DNA from: Cucumis sativus
Taxonomy: Eukaryota > Streptophyta > Magnoliopsida > Cucurbitales > Cucurbitaceae
NCBI RefSeq assembly: GCF_000004075.3
Contig: NC_026655.2
Span: 19,081,489 to 19,145,488 of the forward strand
Length of the DNA stretch: 64,000 nt
Direction: 5' to 3'
The notes beneath the pieces are model-generated. The model saw only the letters and a list, made by a program, of their open reading frames with translations. It searched no databases and had not been told where the DNA came from. Every line of letters starts with the position of its first letter. Positions within the stretch are counted from its first letter, which is position 1. Below are positions 49,597-63,300 of the stretch, one piece after another. Made by a program: the position numbers and the translations under genes.

Positions 49597-50542
49597 ATAA
49601 GTTTGTTACAAGATTAAAAAATTTGAACTCACTTATTAAACAAATAATTATGGAATGGAATGATTAAAATGATTGAAACTATGTATGTTTTTAAAAAGCT
49701 CACATTAATAATATTGTAATTTTTAGAAATCAATGGATGTATTGATGGAATATATATTATCCTTCATCGGCCCATACAATAATTTGAAAACATTGGAAAA
49801 TAATTTTAAGGAAACCAATTAGAGGAAGACACATGGGGAGATTACACATGGCTACGATGGAGTTATGTAGGAAACCCTAGTATATCCTCTCATAATTAAC
49901 GACTTAACTGATTCCTTTGTGAATTTTATAAGTGCATTATTGTGAGCAAAATATTGACTATTCCAAACCAATAATGCCATTTTTATATTATGTATGTATG
50001 TGTGTGTATATATATATATATAATTGTTTATTGATTTATTGAATTTAGATCTAATCAATCATAACTTTTTTTTTTTCTTACGAGGAATACTAATCAATCA
50101 TAATTTTTTAGAGTTTCATGGTTATCATTGTAAATAAAATGATATTGGTTACATGCTTGTTTATTTAGTTTATGGGTATCTTTATTAATTTTTAGTGTCA
50201 GCAAATCAATTCAATAGGATATTGTATAAACGAAATAAATTGATTTTTTTTCTTATATTTTGTTACCTACATTTATCAATGTTTTAAAAATCAATTTCAG
50301 TTTTTTTTTTCTTTTGTAAGAAATCGTTTTTTAAATTTAAAATTTTACTAAAAATTCTAACTCTTTTGCTTCATAAAGATTGAAATCCATGGTAAAAAAT
50401 TAACTTAATTTTTAAAAATCAAATACTTACCGAACATTTTATTAAAATGTAAGTTATATAAGTTTCTATCAATTATGTTTTTATTTATATATAATGATCG
50501 ATATGCATAATAATCAACATCCTAGGAATTATTTGATTTTAT

Positions 50543-50786
50543 AAAATAGTTTGAATACTATTATAATATTTTATTTGTAATTATTTGATTGTATACATAT
50601 ATATAATTATTAACTCCTAGGATGTTTACATATTAGAATAAAATGTTAGAATAGTATTCAAACTCCTGGAAGTTAATAATTAGAATAAAATGTTTACAAT
50701 CTAGGAATTAATAATTATATATATATATATGGAACTGGAATCAAATAATTACAAATAAAATATTATAATAGTATTCAAACTATTTT
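50543..50786. repeat. Foldback element with a 48-bp perfect inverted repeat
   Basis: Bases 50543-50590 are exactly the reverse complement of 50739-50786. The similarity continues inward with small gaps through an AT tract to CTCCTAG/CTAGGAATT (about 50620 and 50701). The loop (50621-50700) repeats pieces of the arm (GTATTCAAACTCC and a duplicated AGAATAAAATGTT block). The element is non-coding and could fold into a long RNA hairpin if transcribed. It looks like a recent foldback insertion or a recent local inverted duplication. Confidence 0.9.
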
Positions 50787-53700
50787 TAATACCTTTAAAC
50801 AAATTAATAATTGGCAACTATATTTTTAAATTAAATTTAGAATTATCAAATACATGGTTAGATTAATTAATTACTCGATAATTTATAATAAAATATAAAA
50901 AAATTGTAATGTATAACAAATTAAGAATGTGGTATTTAAAGTATATGTCACAATTTTTTTCATTTTGTAAATATTTGATACTTTTAGAATATGAAATGTA
51001 TCAAGTACATATCAAAAGTATCAGTAGTATATCAAGCGTACCGTGTATATCGAATGTATCTTTACTTTTTTTATATTTTAAGGGTTGGACTTGTTTTTTT
51101 TGTCATTTTTGCAAAATTAATAAATTTGAGTTATATATGAATTTAATGTTTAAAACTTGTAATCCGAAAATATAATATCTTTACATATATCATGAAGAAA
51201 ATCTAATCACTTATGTTATCAAACATAGTTTATAATTTAATTTTGAAAATATATGTATAATTCAATTGGGAAAGTGATAGTGATTATAAGTAGTATGAAT
51301 CTTGAAATTAAAAGTTCAATTTTCCGTCTTTTTAGAATAATAAAAAAAATTAAATGATTAATCCATTGACAATTATTATCCTTACATATCTATTATTTTT
51401 ATCTATTTGTTTGAATATTATGCCGGCCATGTTAATTCAACCAACATCAATTGTATGGTATTTGTCACATCCCCATTCTATTAATAGCATAGCATTATTT
51501 AAGATGAAGTTTAATTTATGGCATTTTCTAACCCTAACTTAGCATATGTTCTTATTAAAGTGAAGTTTTATGAAGTGGTAAACTACAACTAATTTCAAAT
51601 CACTATATATGAACATTTGGGGAAGCTATAAATTTTGTTGCCAAGACTTTATATCATAACTTAAATAATTTAACAAGCAAAGATATATTAAGGTAGTTTT
51701 TAAAAAAATAATAACAATAAAAAACAAGTTATATACAAGATAAAAAATAAAAAAAAAAACTATTATGAAGTGAAATATTTTGCCCACTTACCTATTTTTT
51801 ACAATTTTCTTTTAAGATATTTACTTAAGTACGGTAAATTATTTTTAAAAATTAATAAAATAAATATAAAACTAAAAAATAGAAATTATTTAAATTAAAT
51901 GTATAAAAGTAATTAAAATTATATGAAATATAATGAATAATCTAATTTTTTAAATCGTAAAACTAGAAAGAGTTGAAAGACAAAAACTAAGTGTTATATA
52001 AATGAAATAAAAATGTTTACGCTCCATAAAAAAATCAAGTTAAATTATATTTAAAAATATGCCTAGAACTTTTCACTTTGCCTAAAAGAATGTCTAAATT
52101 TCTAAAATGAAACCATCCAGAAATGTTAGAGAAAGGAGATAAACTATTAATTTGATATGGTTTGAGAGAGATTGTGTATATGGTTTCTACCTTCTGTTCA
52201 TTTCTCTTTTATCTCCTTAGGACGTTGTGTATACAAAGTCTTTACTTTATTAAATTGTTAATTTAGTATGTCGAGTTTGCCATATTGAAAATGACTTTTG
52301 AACTTGGACCCATTGCAAATGTTAATTAGGAAGTGGACGAGCTTTCTCCCACGTTACATTGAAAATTTAGCAATGCCTAAAAACTTTTGGACTTGGGCCC
52401 ATGCATGTGTTGATGCCACCCCAGATTTGGGTAATTATGCTCATTCATATAGAAACAATTAAATTTTTAACACTTATTCGTTTATTTTTTTTAATCTGGT
52501 TTATAAAAAATTTAAAAAACCTCGACATCGTGGCCAAATTTTATTATTTAATGTGCAATTTGTCTTATTATAATTGTATAATTATATATATATATATATA
52601 TATATTCGTCCAATGACTTACCTTAGCTTGTATTGCTTTCTCAATACAATTATCTTATAGGGTTTTGTAGTACCACTTATTATCTGATATCTTACAAGAT
52701 CCAATTATCAATTCTCTTAGAAAGGTATATAATTATTTTTGTCAAATTTATTTAAAGATAGTGTACATCTCATAGTCTAAGGTTAGGTTTAGATATTGGT
52801 GTTTTTCTTCTTTTCTATAATTTAAGGTAAAAGATAGTGGTTTATTTATTTAATTTTAAATGGTTTCATAAAATAAACCTATAAAGCAGGAAATTACTCA
52901 AAGGAATACACATATTAAAAGAAGTCTCAATCTTTACACTTGCAACGTAAGGACAAATATTTATATATATATATATGTATCATATTATCAATGTGGCCTT
53001 CATATAGTGTAGGCTTTTTAGATTTTTTTTTTTAAAATTTGTCTTCTAATGAAAATTAATTGATGTTTCTAGTCAGGTTTTCAAAAGGATTATGGTTTAG
53101 GGTTAGGATTTAGGGTGAAGTTTTCAAATTTTAAAACTTAACTTAAGACAAAAAATAATTTGTATCATTAGATTTTGTGAATGATTTGATGTTTATGTTA
53201 TAAATAAAGTGTTCCACGTTTAGTGATTAAATTTTGACTTTGTTTTTAGTTTATTTTCAAATTTAGAAAAATGTAACCATTTTATTTTCTTTTAAATTTT
53301 AGTTCTTAATTAGGTTAGTATTAAATTAAAATAGTTGTTAAATAAAATTTTAAATTTAATAGTTATGAAAAATAGTTGGTTTTCATAATTATAATTATTT
53401 TAAATTAAGTTAATGATAAATAAAAAATTGAAATTGAAATAAAAATCATAAATGGTAAAATTTTGAAATTTATGACAAATTAAATCAAACTAAATGCATA
53501 TCAATCTTGAAATTTAGACGCTAAATAAAAACTAGATATATCTAAAAACATGACGATCAAACAAAGATATTTTTTTTTCAAACTTGTAAATGGATCATAT
53601 TATATCTTTATTTAAAATTTTAAATTCAAAGTAACTCATAATTGAAGTTTGAAATAAATTTAAACTATATAAACCAAATTAGTTGATATAACGTGTAATT

Positions 53701-56074
53701 GGCTTTCTCCCTTGAAGTCCGGTTTGAATCTCCTGTACCCCATTTGCTATATACTAAACAAAACTAAGTTAATACATAGTTGGATACTTTATTTTGGTGA
53801 AGGAACTAATTCTTTTGTGAAACTAAAAAGAATGTAACAAAATTGAAACAAAAGAATAATTAGTTGTTACCAAACCAAAGTTGAAGGGAATTTTCTTCCC
53901 ACACACTTGATATATTATTTGATTTGTATGAAAAAAAATGATGAAAGTATCGAACATAGAGAAGTATAAATGCTCCACACACTATTGTGGAATTAATTTA
54001 GATCCACCAATACAAGGAAAGAAAGATTGAGGGTGTTAACTTTTTTTTTATTTTATTATCTTTTTAAAGAAGGGGTTTGCAAATTAGATGGTGGATGGAA
54101 CCTTCCACTTTTTAGATGGAGATGTTATGTTAATTATCGTTGAACTAAACCCGTTTTAACATAGTAAAATATGTATTTTTATACAAAATGTTACTTGAAT
54201 GGATGTTATTTGAAATTTTAAATCTAATTCGATTAGTTATGATATATATATATTATATAAGAGATCGAATTTTCTTTTATATATAAAATAGAGAGTTTGA
54301 AATTCAAAATTTTCATATGTGATATAAGTGTGTGATTGGTGTGTTATCCCTAGTGGACATAGAATAGCACATTCATATACCACTTGTAGCAGTATTGATT
54401 TGGAGTTTGTGGTAATAAGAAGTCAGTAGAACAAAAATAAATATAATATCAAAGTGGATAGGGCAATGTTTAATAGATTACAATTATCAAATAATTTAAT
54501 TATTTATCAAAGAAAGTTTGCAATATAACTATTAGATTCAATGTGGTGTTTGTAGAGATTATATGGCAAAAAGGAAATAAAAAATTAGCGTATATATAAA
54601 AATTTAGATTTAATTACCGAGTTAGTCTATGTGACATGAAAGTTCATCAATAATAGACCATATTCTTTTGACGATAGAGTTTATTATTGATAGATTATAT
54701 AATATTTGATTTTTTTAATAAAAGCGCTACCAATATAATTGCTCAAAAAGTTAAATTGACAATTGGTTAGTTAATTAAGAATAGGTTAAATTAATTAATA
54801 TACAATATATCATACTTAATAGCGACAAAAATGAGTGATTTGAATCACTCAACCCACCATAAAAGAATTAAATTATCCAAAAGTACCTAATATTTTTTAA
54901 TTATATATGTCTCTAAATTTTGAATCTTTTCATTTTGGCATAACTTATATACGTTCCAAGTTAATTAAATGATGTTATGAAGACATTTTGCAATTCTTAT
55001 CATCAGTTATCATAGGCTGATAAATTATGGTGGTTAAAATGAAAAGTTTGAAAGTAGATAGATATAATTGGTATATTACCTACGTCGATTAAAATATTTT
55101 TACTTTGTAAGCGTTTAAGATAAATAATTGTTATAAAAAATAAGTTAATTAAAATTTTATGAGAAAAAATATGTATGAAGGTGTATGCTAGCTAATATGA
55201 AATGATAAAAGAAAATTTTGAGAGGTTAATTTCACAATAGAATAAAAGTTTAAAAAAATTAATTCTAAATAGATTAATATATAATTTGATTGTTAGAAGT
55301 CTTCCTTATGAATAATTGCAAATATTATTTGTTTTACAATTTGGGTCTCGAAATTTAAATTTGATTCTCCTTTTACAATTAATTAAATAATTAGGGTAGA
55401 ATTCCTTTTGACTTGACCTTTAATTTGTTTCTGTTAATTTGACTTTCATCAATGATTAATGTTAATTTGGGTTTTCTAAATTCAACACCACTTTTGTAGT
55501 AATGATTTATAATTACTAATTATTAGTATCTTTGATTTTCTTTTTGTTTGGGTATATTTTATGTGCTAATCAATTAAGTTAGGTTTAAAAATTATAAAAT
55601 TTATATAACATTTTTGTGAGATTATAGGTTAAACTTGTTAGTATTATCAAACGTTTTGTATTAATTCAAATTAGAGATGTATGGAAATATAACAATTATA
55701 TTTAAAATAATTAAGTATATAGCAACATCTTTAAATATTTACACAATATGTGTTAGAAGTTATATCACTAATAAATCATAATATTTTATTATATTTTTAA
55801 TTTTTTAAAACGTTACTTTGTATTTAATTAATATTTTTAAAATTCTTATAGGAATTTTTAAAATGATGTTTCATATATAGTTTTATCTATTGACACAATG
55901 GATGTGATTATTTAAGAAAATAATTTAGATTTATTTTCAACAAACAAATTGGGATATGATGAGTTTTTAAAAGTTAACGTCTAATATTTTGTGTATACTT
56001 AAAAGTTGGAAAAATAAATAAAGATTAAAATTTTCTTAACCTTTTAATCAAAACAAACATATTTGTAAATAAGT

Positions 56075-56235
56075 TTTAAATTCTCTACTAATAATAGACA
56101 TTTATAAACGTTGATAGACTTCTATCCGTTTCTATAATTATTACTAGCATACACTGATAAAAGTCTATTACGGCTTATCATTGATAAAATATAAAATTTT
56201 GCTATATTCTCGTTTATTTTATAATATTTGAAAAT
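56075..56235. repeat. Degenerate copy of the dispersed MITE family
   Basis: AATAGACATTTATAAACGTT is followed by GATAGACTTCTATC, CTGATAAAAGTCTATTACGG, TATCATTGATAAA, and TTTTGCTATATTC near the right end. These match the centre and one arm of the element at 35708-35940. Confidence 0.5.
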
Positions 56236-59200
56236 ATATATTTTTTACTATTTAATAACATCATAGTCCAAGGTAATGGAACAATCAAAACACAAACCCT
56301 ACTAAAGGAAAGAGGAGAAGAAGATCCAAAAATGTAAACTAATTAAATACAAAAGGAAAGACACACTAAGCATAAAAATTTCCCAATGAGGTAAAATTGC
56401 TTTGATAATTTCCTTCAATAATAGGAGCCTTAATCCAACTAAAAACAACAACAAAAGGAAACCTAACTACCTTGAGAGGGTGCAAATGGTAGCTTATACG
56501 GATACGAATTATGTTCATTTACACCAAAAATATGATGTATATCCATCAAGTGACTCTCAAAACTCTACGCCTCAAATAATGATCAACATTGTCGTATAAT
56601 TGATAAACAAAGAAAGAAAATAAAATTATAATAATAATATAAAATAGTAGAGAATCGACGTACATATATGTAAGAAGGTTCTCTGCAAGTTTCTTAACTA
56701 CATTTATGAAACAAAAAATGAGAACAATTTTAGTTGTACTAGAAGGAATAATTCAAAATACATAACAAACACGCTTCAAGTGGCTGAGAAAGATTAATAT
56801 AAATTATAAAATCTTTTTCTTTAACCCTAACATTAAAAAGGTAAACAATACAAAGATGTCAAATATAATTAACCAACAAAATGAAACTTCTTAATTTGAA
56901 TTTCAAAATTCAAATGGTGAAATAATAGATTTAAACCAATTTAATAAATATGAAAGTGAGAATTCAATTAAGTTAAAATATTCAAATTATGAAGGGTGGT
57001 GTGGAAATATTGAAGTTTAATTTGTTTGATATATAAAGTTAAGGTATTGTCACTCTCACACACATTGATGATTTAATTATTCCACGCAACCTTTATTCTA
57101 TTGTTTTATTGTATGTTCAAGTAAATAATTAGTTAATGAGTAAAAATACAATTAGTTAATAATTAGATATTGCATTGAATTGTTTACGCATGATTAGCAT
57201 CATTAAGTGATTAATCTTGTTCTTGTCTTTTCAAACTGAGAAGATCTCTCAAAGGACAAGTTGGATCTCAATCTCCAATGTGTATTATTCAAAACGTGCC
57301 TTACAATGAAATGGGAAAAGACAATCCACTCAAGTAATTGCGCCAACCACTTACCAAAAAATATTCTTTCTTTTTGTTGAATCTATGAGTTTAAATTGTG
57401 ATTTACATTTATTCTTGTTCTTCCTTTTTTTTTTCTTTTTTCTTTTTCCATTTTCGAGTAGAAAAGTAAACCCAAAACATATCCTTATTTGCAAAGATCA
57501 TAAATATAAAAGAAATTTATTTATGTTAACAAATTTTTAGTTCCCAGCTAAATCGAGTAGAGCTCTATTAATGAACAACAAAAATAAAAGTTTCTATTAT
57601 AAACATTAATGATAAAATATTAGATGCCCATGCATAGATGTACTTAAGAAAGAAAGTGGTATTATATTCACTCACTTACTCCACGTGTTATGTTATCCAT
57701 GTGTTCTACCACTACAAGCATATACTTTAGTATCCATTGTTATGTGTCAAAACATTATCACTCTATTTGTTATTCCATGTGTCTCAAGCTTATACACCAT
57801 TAGCGTCTATGTAATTCACCCGCCACTTGTCTCTTTCCCTATAAATAAAAGTCTTTGGTGGATCTTGTAAGAACACACATCAACGTTATTTCGTATTGGT
57901 GAAATTTCAAAGTTTTAGGAGTTACTAAAGTATAGAAATTCCATATTATTATATTTTGTTACTTTGTTTTAATTTCTCTATATTATATATTTATTTTACT
58001 AATATATATATATATATATATTTTGAAATTTTAAGACACTTTCATATATCTACATTGAAAATTATATTTTTGATTATTTTCTATTGCTAATCTTTTAAGT
58101 ATTTAACACTTAACTATAGCATATATTCATTGAAAATAAAAGGTATATTATTATTGCAATTTCAAGTGAAGAAAAATCTACAAAGAATGAACTTTACATG
58201 TGGATACAATTAGTTATAGTTGAAGATCTTGCTTGTGCACCTTCTATTGTAAATGGAGCATCAAAGTAGATAGAGATACTTGTGGCATCTACTATGGAAT
58301 AAAAACCTCCATTAAAAAAAACAAAAGGCTTTCTAGATTACAATATGTTCTTATATTATATTTGGACAAGCATGCGTGCATGCATGCTACCCAAAGAAGT
58401 TTGAGTTTGGTCTTAGGCCTAGACGTGCACTCTCTTCCGTATGTATAACGGTATAAGCTTAACTTTGATGCATCTTTGTTATCAACGGTAGACATAGACT
58501 TTTGAGCAATTGTTCAAAATTCTGATGGTGAACCTTTGATATATTGACACAAAAAGCTCTAAGTTTATTAGTACTGTTGAGCTTGTCAAAGTTTTGTTGT
58601 TATATCCTAGACATTTTATTACGGCCGAAGAAGCATGCATTTATTCTTTATTGGGTTAAAATAAAATTGAAGATATTCTTTAGAACTTATACTTGAAGAT
58701 AGGGACTATTTTAACAATGAAATTGAAACATTTTGTTGATGATATTAGAACTTTTTCATCGACAAGCTAGGCACATGTAATGCATGCCGAACAAAAGTCT
58801 CTAGTGTATGGCTTGAAGATCACCCCATGAATCGATGTTGTTGCGATTGGCATCTAGTGATTTGATACCTTTATAAATAATTTTGTTCTTCTCTATCAAA
58901 ATAATTACTAAAAAAAAATATAGTATATATAATATTATCTTCTAGAAAAATAATTTTTAACATCATCAACCAAACTTGTTGACAAATTCTGAACACGTCT
59001 CATGTTTCGTTCTTAAAAGAACAAAAACAAACACGTTCTACCTTATAACATTTTCCATTATTAAGTAAATAATTCTATTCTTTTATTATTTTAATTAATT
59101 GATAATATCTTGTATCTTTGTATGACAGGTTACAAATTCTTTGGACGTAGGAGCATACTATTCTTGTTCACGTTATAAATTTATCTCTATGAATGCAATG

Positions 59201-59436
59201 GATCATGTACTTTTATCACTTAATGTTATTCTATACTTAAAAATCTTGAATAACATTATAGAAAAAGTATGAAAAAATCCGATACATACTTCCATAATAT
59301 ATTGAAAATTTTTCGATACTCGAACAATATATGAAAAGGGACAAAGTTCTTTTTTTTTTTTTAATTGTAATAAATATTGTCTCTCAAGTACTTTAACTTA
59401 TATGATATACTATATGTATGTAATGTTAAAATGTAT

Positions 59437-59484
59437 GAAAAGTATTTCGAAAAAGAAAATGAAAAGTATTTCGAAAAAGAAAAG
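59437..59484. repeat. 24-bp tandem duplication
   Basis: GAAAAGTATTTCGAAAAAGA plus AAAT/AAAG occurs twice in a row, with a third truncated copy (AAAGTATTTTGAAGAG) following. Confidence 0.93.
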
Positions 59485-60306
59485 TATTTTGAAGAGATTA
59501 AATGATTAATACTCAAATTAAATAAATAAATATATCATTAATAATCTACTAATTATTACACAAAAGTTGAAATACTGTATATTAATCCTTTTAATTAAGT
59601 TAAAATAATTTATCATTTTAATTAATCCCACAAATTTTTAAGTAATAGATTCATTTGGTATTTGAATTTTCAAAAATAATTTTTATTCTTACCATTTGCT
59701 AAAACGTTAAAAGAAACCAAGCATCCAAATATTTTAATCTTGACCTAATTTTACTATCTTAATTAGTTTACATGTCTTCACAAAAACAACTAGAAAATTT
59801 ACACATAGTTTTGGTGACGAAATGAAAACATTAACATCACATATCTAAACTCTATTCATTAATTTAAACTATTCTAAAAAACTTCATCCAAATTATTTTT
59901 AAAATATACATACTAACTAAACATACTTAATCTTTACCTATCTTAAATTTAGTAAATTTTAATCTTTATGTAGCTCAAATCTAATTCTTCAATCACAATT
60001 TTTCTGGTCGAATTTTTTTTCTCTCTCTATTTTCTGAAGTACTTTTTTTTCAAAACGGTGTCAATTCAAAATGCTTCCATTCATCGTTTTTTCTTCAAAC
60101 CATATGAATAACTACGTGGTTAAGGAAGTTAAGTGGTGGTTTAATGGGGTTGGCGGCGGCCTCCCCACTAAATTTTCTTCCCAAAATGGTAAGAATAATT
60201 CAAAATCACACAAACCCAAAATATTTTTCAAATGATCTTTGCAACTCTTAACCCAACCACACAAATCACATTCCTTGAGGATCAAATACTACAATTTCCT
60301 CACTTC

Positions 60307-60314
60307 TTTATAAT
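60307..60314 (+). promoter_or_regulatory. Candidate TATA box of HKT copy C
   Basis: TTTATAAT lies about 75 bp upstream of the start codon, followed by a pyrimidine-rich leader. Confidence 0.45.
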
Positions 60315-60386
60315 CCCCTTCACTCCACTCTCCTTCTTCCTTCAAATCGATCTCTTCCCCCTGGCCGGCCACACACATCTTCCACC

Positions 60387-63300
60387 ATGAAGAACATACC
60401 TCTCTACTTCCTCCGATCTCCGCCGTCTCTTCGCTTGCCGTTGCCACCCGCCAACCCCTTCTTGTCTCATCTCTCCTATTTCATAACCATCTCACTCTTT
60501 GGCTTTGGAGCTCTAAAGCTCACCCAAACTAGAACCTCCTCCTCCCCAAATGACCTCAACCTTTTCTTCACCTCTGTCTCTGCTGTTTCAGTATCGAGCA
60601 TGTCTGTCGTTGAAATGGAAGTCTTTTCCAACTTCCAACTTCTCATCATCACCACCCTCATGTTCCTCGGCGGTGAAGTTTTCGTCTCCGCCGTCGCGTT
60701 CCAACTCTCTCGTCGGTTCAAATATTTGAACGAAGAAAACCATGTCGATTCGGTTCGGTCCATTGAGATGGAAGAAAATGGGACGTCGTCATCCACGATG
60801 GTCACCATTGATGAGTTGAGTATCTCAAGATCATGTTCGAAGGTTTTGGGTCATACGATAATTGGGTATCTTTTGGCGACGAATGTTCTTGGTTCTTTTC
60901 TCATTTTTATATACATTATTGTGGTACCTCATGCAAAGCAAGTGCTTGAAAGCAAAGGCATCAATTTCTTTACTTTTTCAATTTTTAGTACGGTTTCTAC
61001 TTTTACCAACTGTGGGTTCATACCTACTAACGAAAATATGATCGCTTTCAACAACAACTCCGGCCTTTTGCTCATCCTCATACCACAGGTATCAAAAGTT
61101 TAATGTTCTATTAGATCCAAAATTTAAATTGATTGTTTTTCAAAAAAAGAATTGGATGTGTTAACGTAACAACTATTATTTGTTTCCATCTCTCAAACTC
61201 GTCCAATCATTCTTCGGGAAAATCACGAGCCAAACTTATTCTTCTTTTCTAAAAATAATTCAAGTATGTTTGCAATGTAGAACTCAACAGGTGCAGCATC
61301 TTAGATGCATCTTATTCACATCTTAGAACTCAATGTACAACTCAAACCCACTCAATTAAAAAATCTTAAAAAAAATAAAAAATTTAAAAAATCTATTAAA
61401 TAACATAAGATTAAAAGTTAAAAATTATTATATGTATGGTAGTAAGTAAATCAAAATTTAACTATCAATCTAGAAATAAATATAACAAAAATGATGATAT
61501 ATACGAGCACTAACACACTAAATCATCATATCCCATAAAAACTTCATTAATATTAAGTTGAGTGATCATCAACTTGATTAATCTCCGGTGTTTCACTTTT
61601 AAAAGAATATGGTGTACGTAATTTTGGAGTATACAAACTTTATTCTTTTAAAAAAACTATTTTAACGTTTTTCTCTTAAAATTAAAATGTATACAATGGA
61701 AAGTATTACTCAAAAGAATTAGATAAAATTATAATGAATTGACTTATAATACAACGTTGTTTAAACTTTACGATAAATAGTTTATTCATTTATTCTTGAA
61801 AAGGTATTGTTGGGAGGTTGTTTATATCCAGTGGGTCTCCGGTTGGTGATAATGGCAGTGGCGAAGGTGTCGGGGAAGAAGGAGTGGAGATACATATTAA
61901 AGAACGAGTCAAAGATGGGGTATTCCCATCTCTTGCCAGGGCTCCATTGCGGGTTTCTGGCTGTGACAGTGGCAGGATTCATAGTGTTTCAATTGATTAT
62001 ATTTTGCTCATTGGAATGGAACAACTCCGACGGAATTTGGGATGGCTTGAATCCCTACCAGAAGTTTGTGGCCTCACTTTTTCAGGTCACTAACTCAAGA
62101 CATACCGGAGAATCCATCGTCGATATCTCAGTCATCTCGCAGGCAATCTTGGTTGTTTTTGTTGTCATGATGTGAGTTTTGCTTTCCTTTCGTTCTATTG
62201 CTTTGCTTCTTCTTGCGTGTGTTAAATGAATTTTGAAATTGTTAAAGTTATATTTTTACTTGAAATCAATCACTTAACACATATTATAAAGAAAATAGGT
62301 TTAAAAAGTATATAATTAAATATTGTATTGATCTGGAATATGAGAAAAATGTGACAAAAATACTTTTAGATATTTCAAAACTATCATCAAAAAACATACC
62401 GAAGTGATTTTAGGAGGATGAGATATCAATTTTGTTTCAAGTTCAAAATCACATCATTTGGAATGCAAATTTCAAAGTGATTTTTATCAGGGATAGTACA
62501 AAATTTAAGTGACTAACATTTCAAATTTAAAAAAGGAACTCCCTACTCCACTTGAATTTTACGGGAAAGCTTACTAATCTTGGAAAATTATCGTAAATAG
62601 CAAACTAGTAAAAATATTTACCAATTATAACAAAATTTTAATTTCTATTAAAGATAAATCCTAATAAAATTTTATCGCGTCTAAAAATAAAGTTTATTGA
62701 TGTCAATTCATCATAAAATTAATCTAAACTTTTGATATATTTTATAAATATTTTAATTCACTTTGTTCTCCGTTTCTTCTAAAATTGTCACGTTTTTATT
62801 TAGATAAATATAATTTTCTTATAAGAATCGATTTTTATTTTAAAAGAACTTTTAGAACGAAGAGATTTGAATTAAAAAAAAAAAAGAACATGAACCTATT
62901 ATGTAAAAGTAATCCTAAATTTTTTAATAACTAGGCTAGTGAGTTTATAATTTATAATAAAAGGTTACTTACTTTTTGCGTACCCTCAAAATAATATATA
63001 AAGATAAAATTCTTAGTGTAAGTTTTTTTTTCTTTTTTTTAATATGTCACAATCTGACTATAGAAACAATATATATACTTTATTGGCATGCATATCTATG
63101 TAGAATCTTATAACTATATATATATTACATGTGTCACTTACTCACCCAATACTAGTGGACAGTTAAGTTTTCAATATTAAAATACTTAAGAATATAGTTA
63201 CGAATAATTTTTTCTAAAAAAAAAATTTCCTCCATTTTAGCTGTGGTTAATGTTTATTTATATGTATATATATATGAGTTTTTTTTTTTTTTTTTTGCTA

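Larger units (their letters stand above)
48826..60386. other. 11.5-kb repeat-rich intergenic region
   Basis: No gene is supported. Contents are a 46-bp tandem duplication (49504-49596), a 48-bp perfect inverted repeat (50543-50786), (AT)n tracts (about 50015, 50716, 52583, 52961, 58002), MITE-family remnants (about 54590-54740 and 56075-56235), a promoter-like stretch (57650-57900) and a 24-bp tandem duplication (59437-59484). The last 300 bp are the promoter of HKT copy C. Confidence 0.55.

Noticed and set aside
58200-58860. Possible decayed reverse-transcriptase or gag remnant.
   Set aside because: Less AT-rich than its surroundings, but six-frame reading gives no recognisable retroelement motif; kept only as a context note for the promoter-like stretch.
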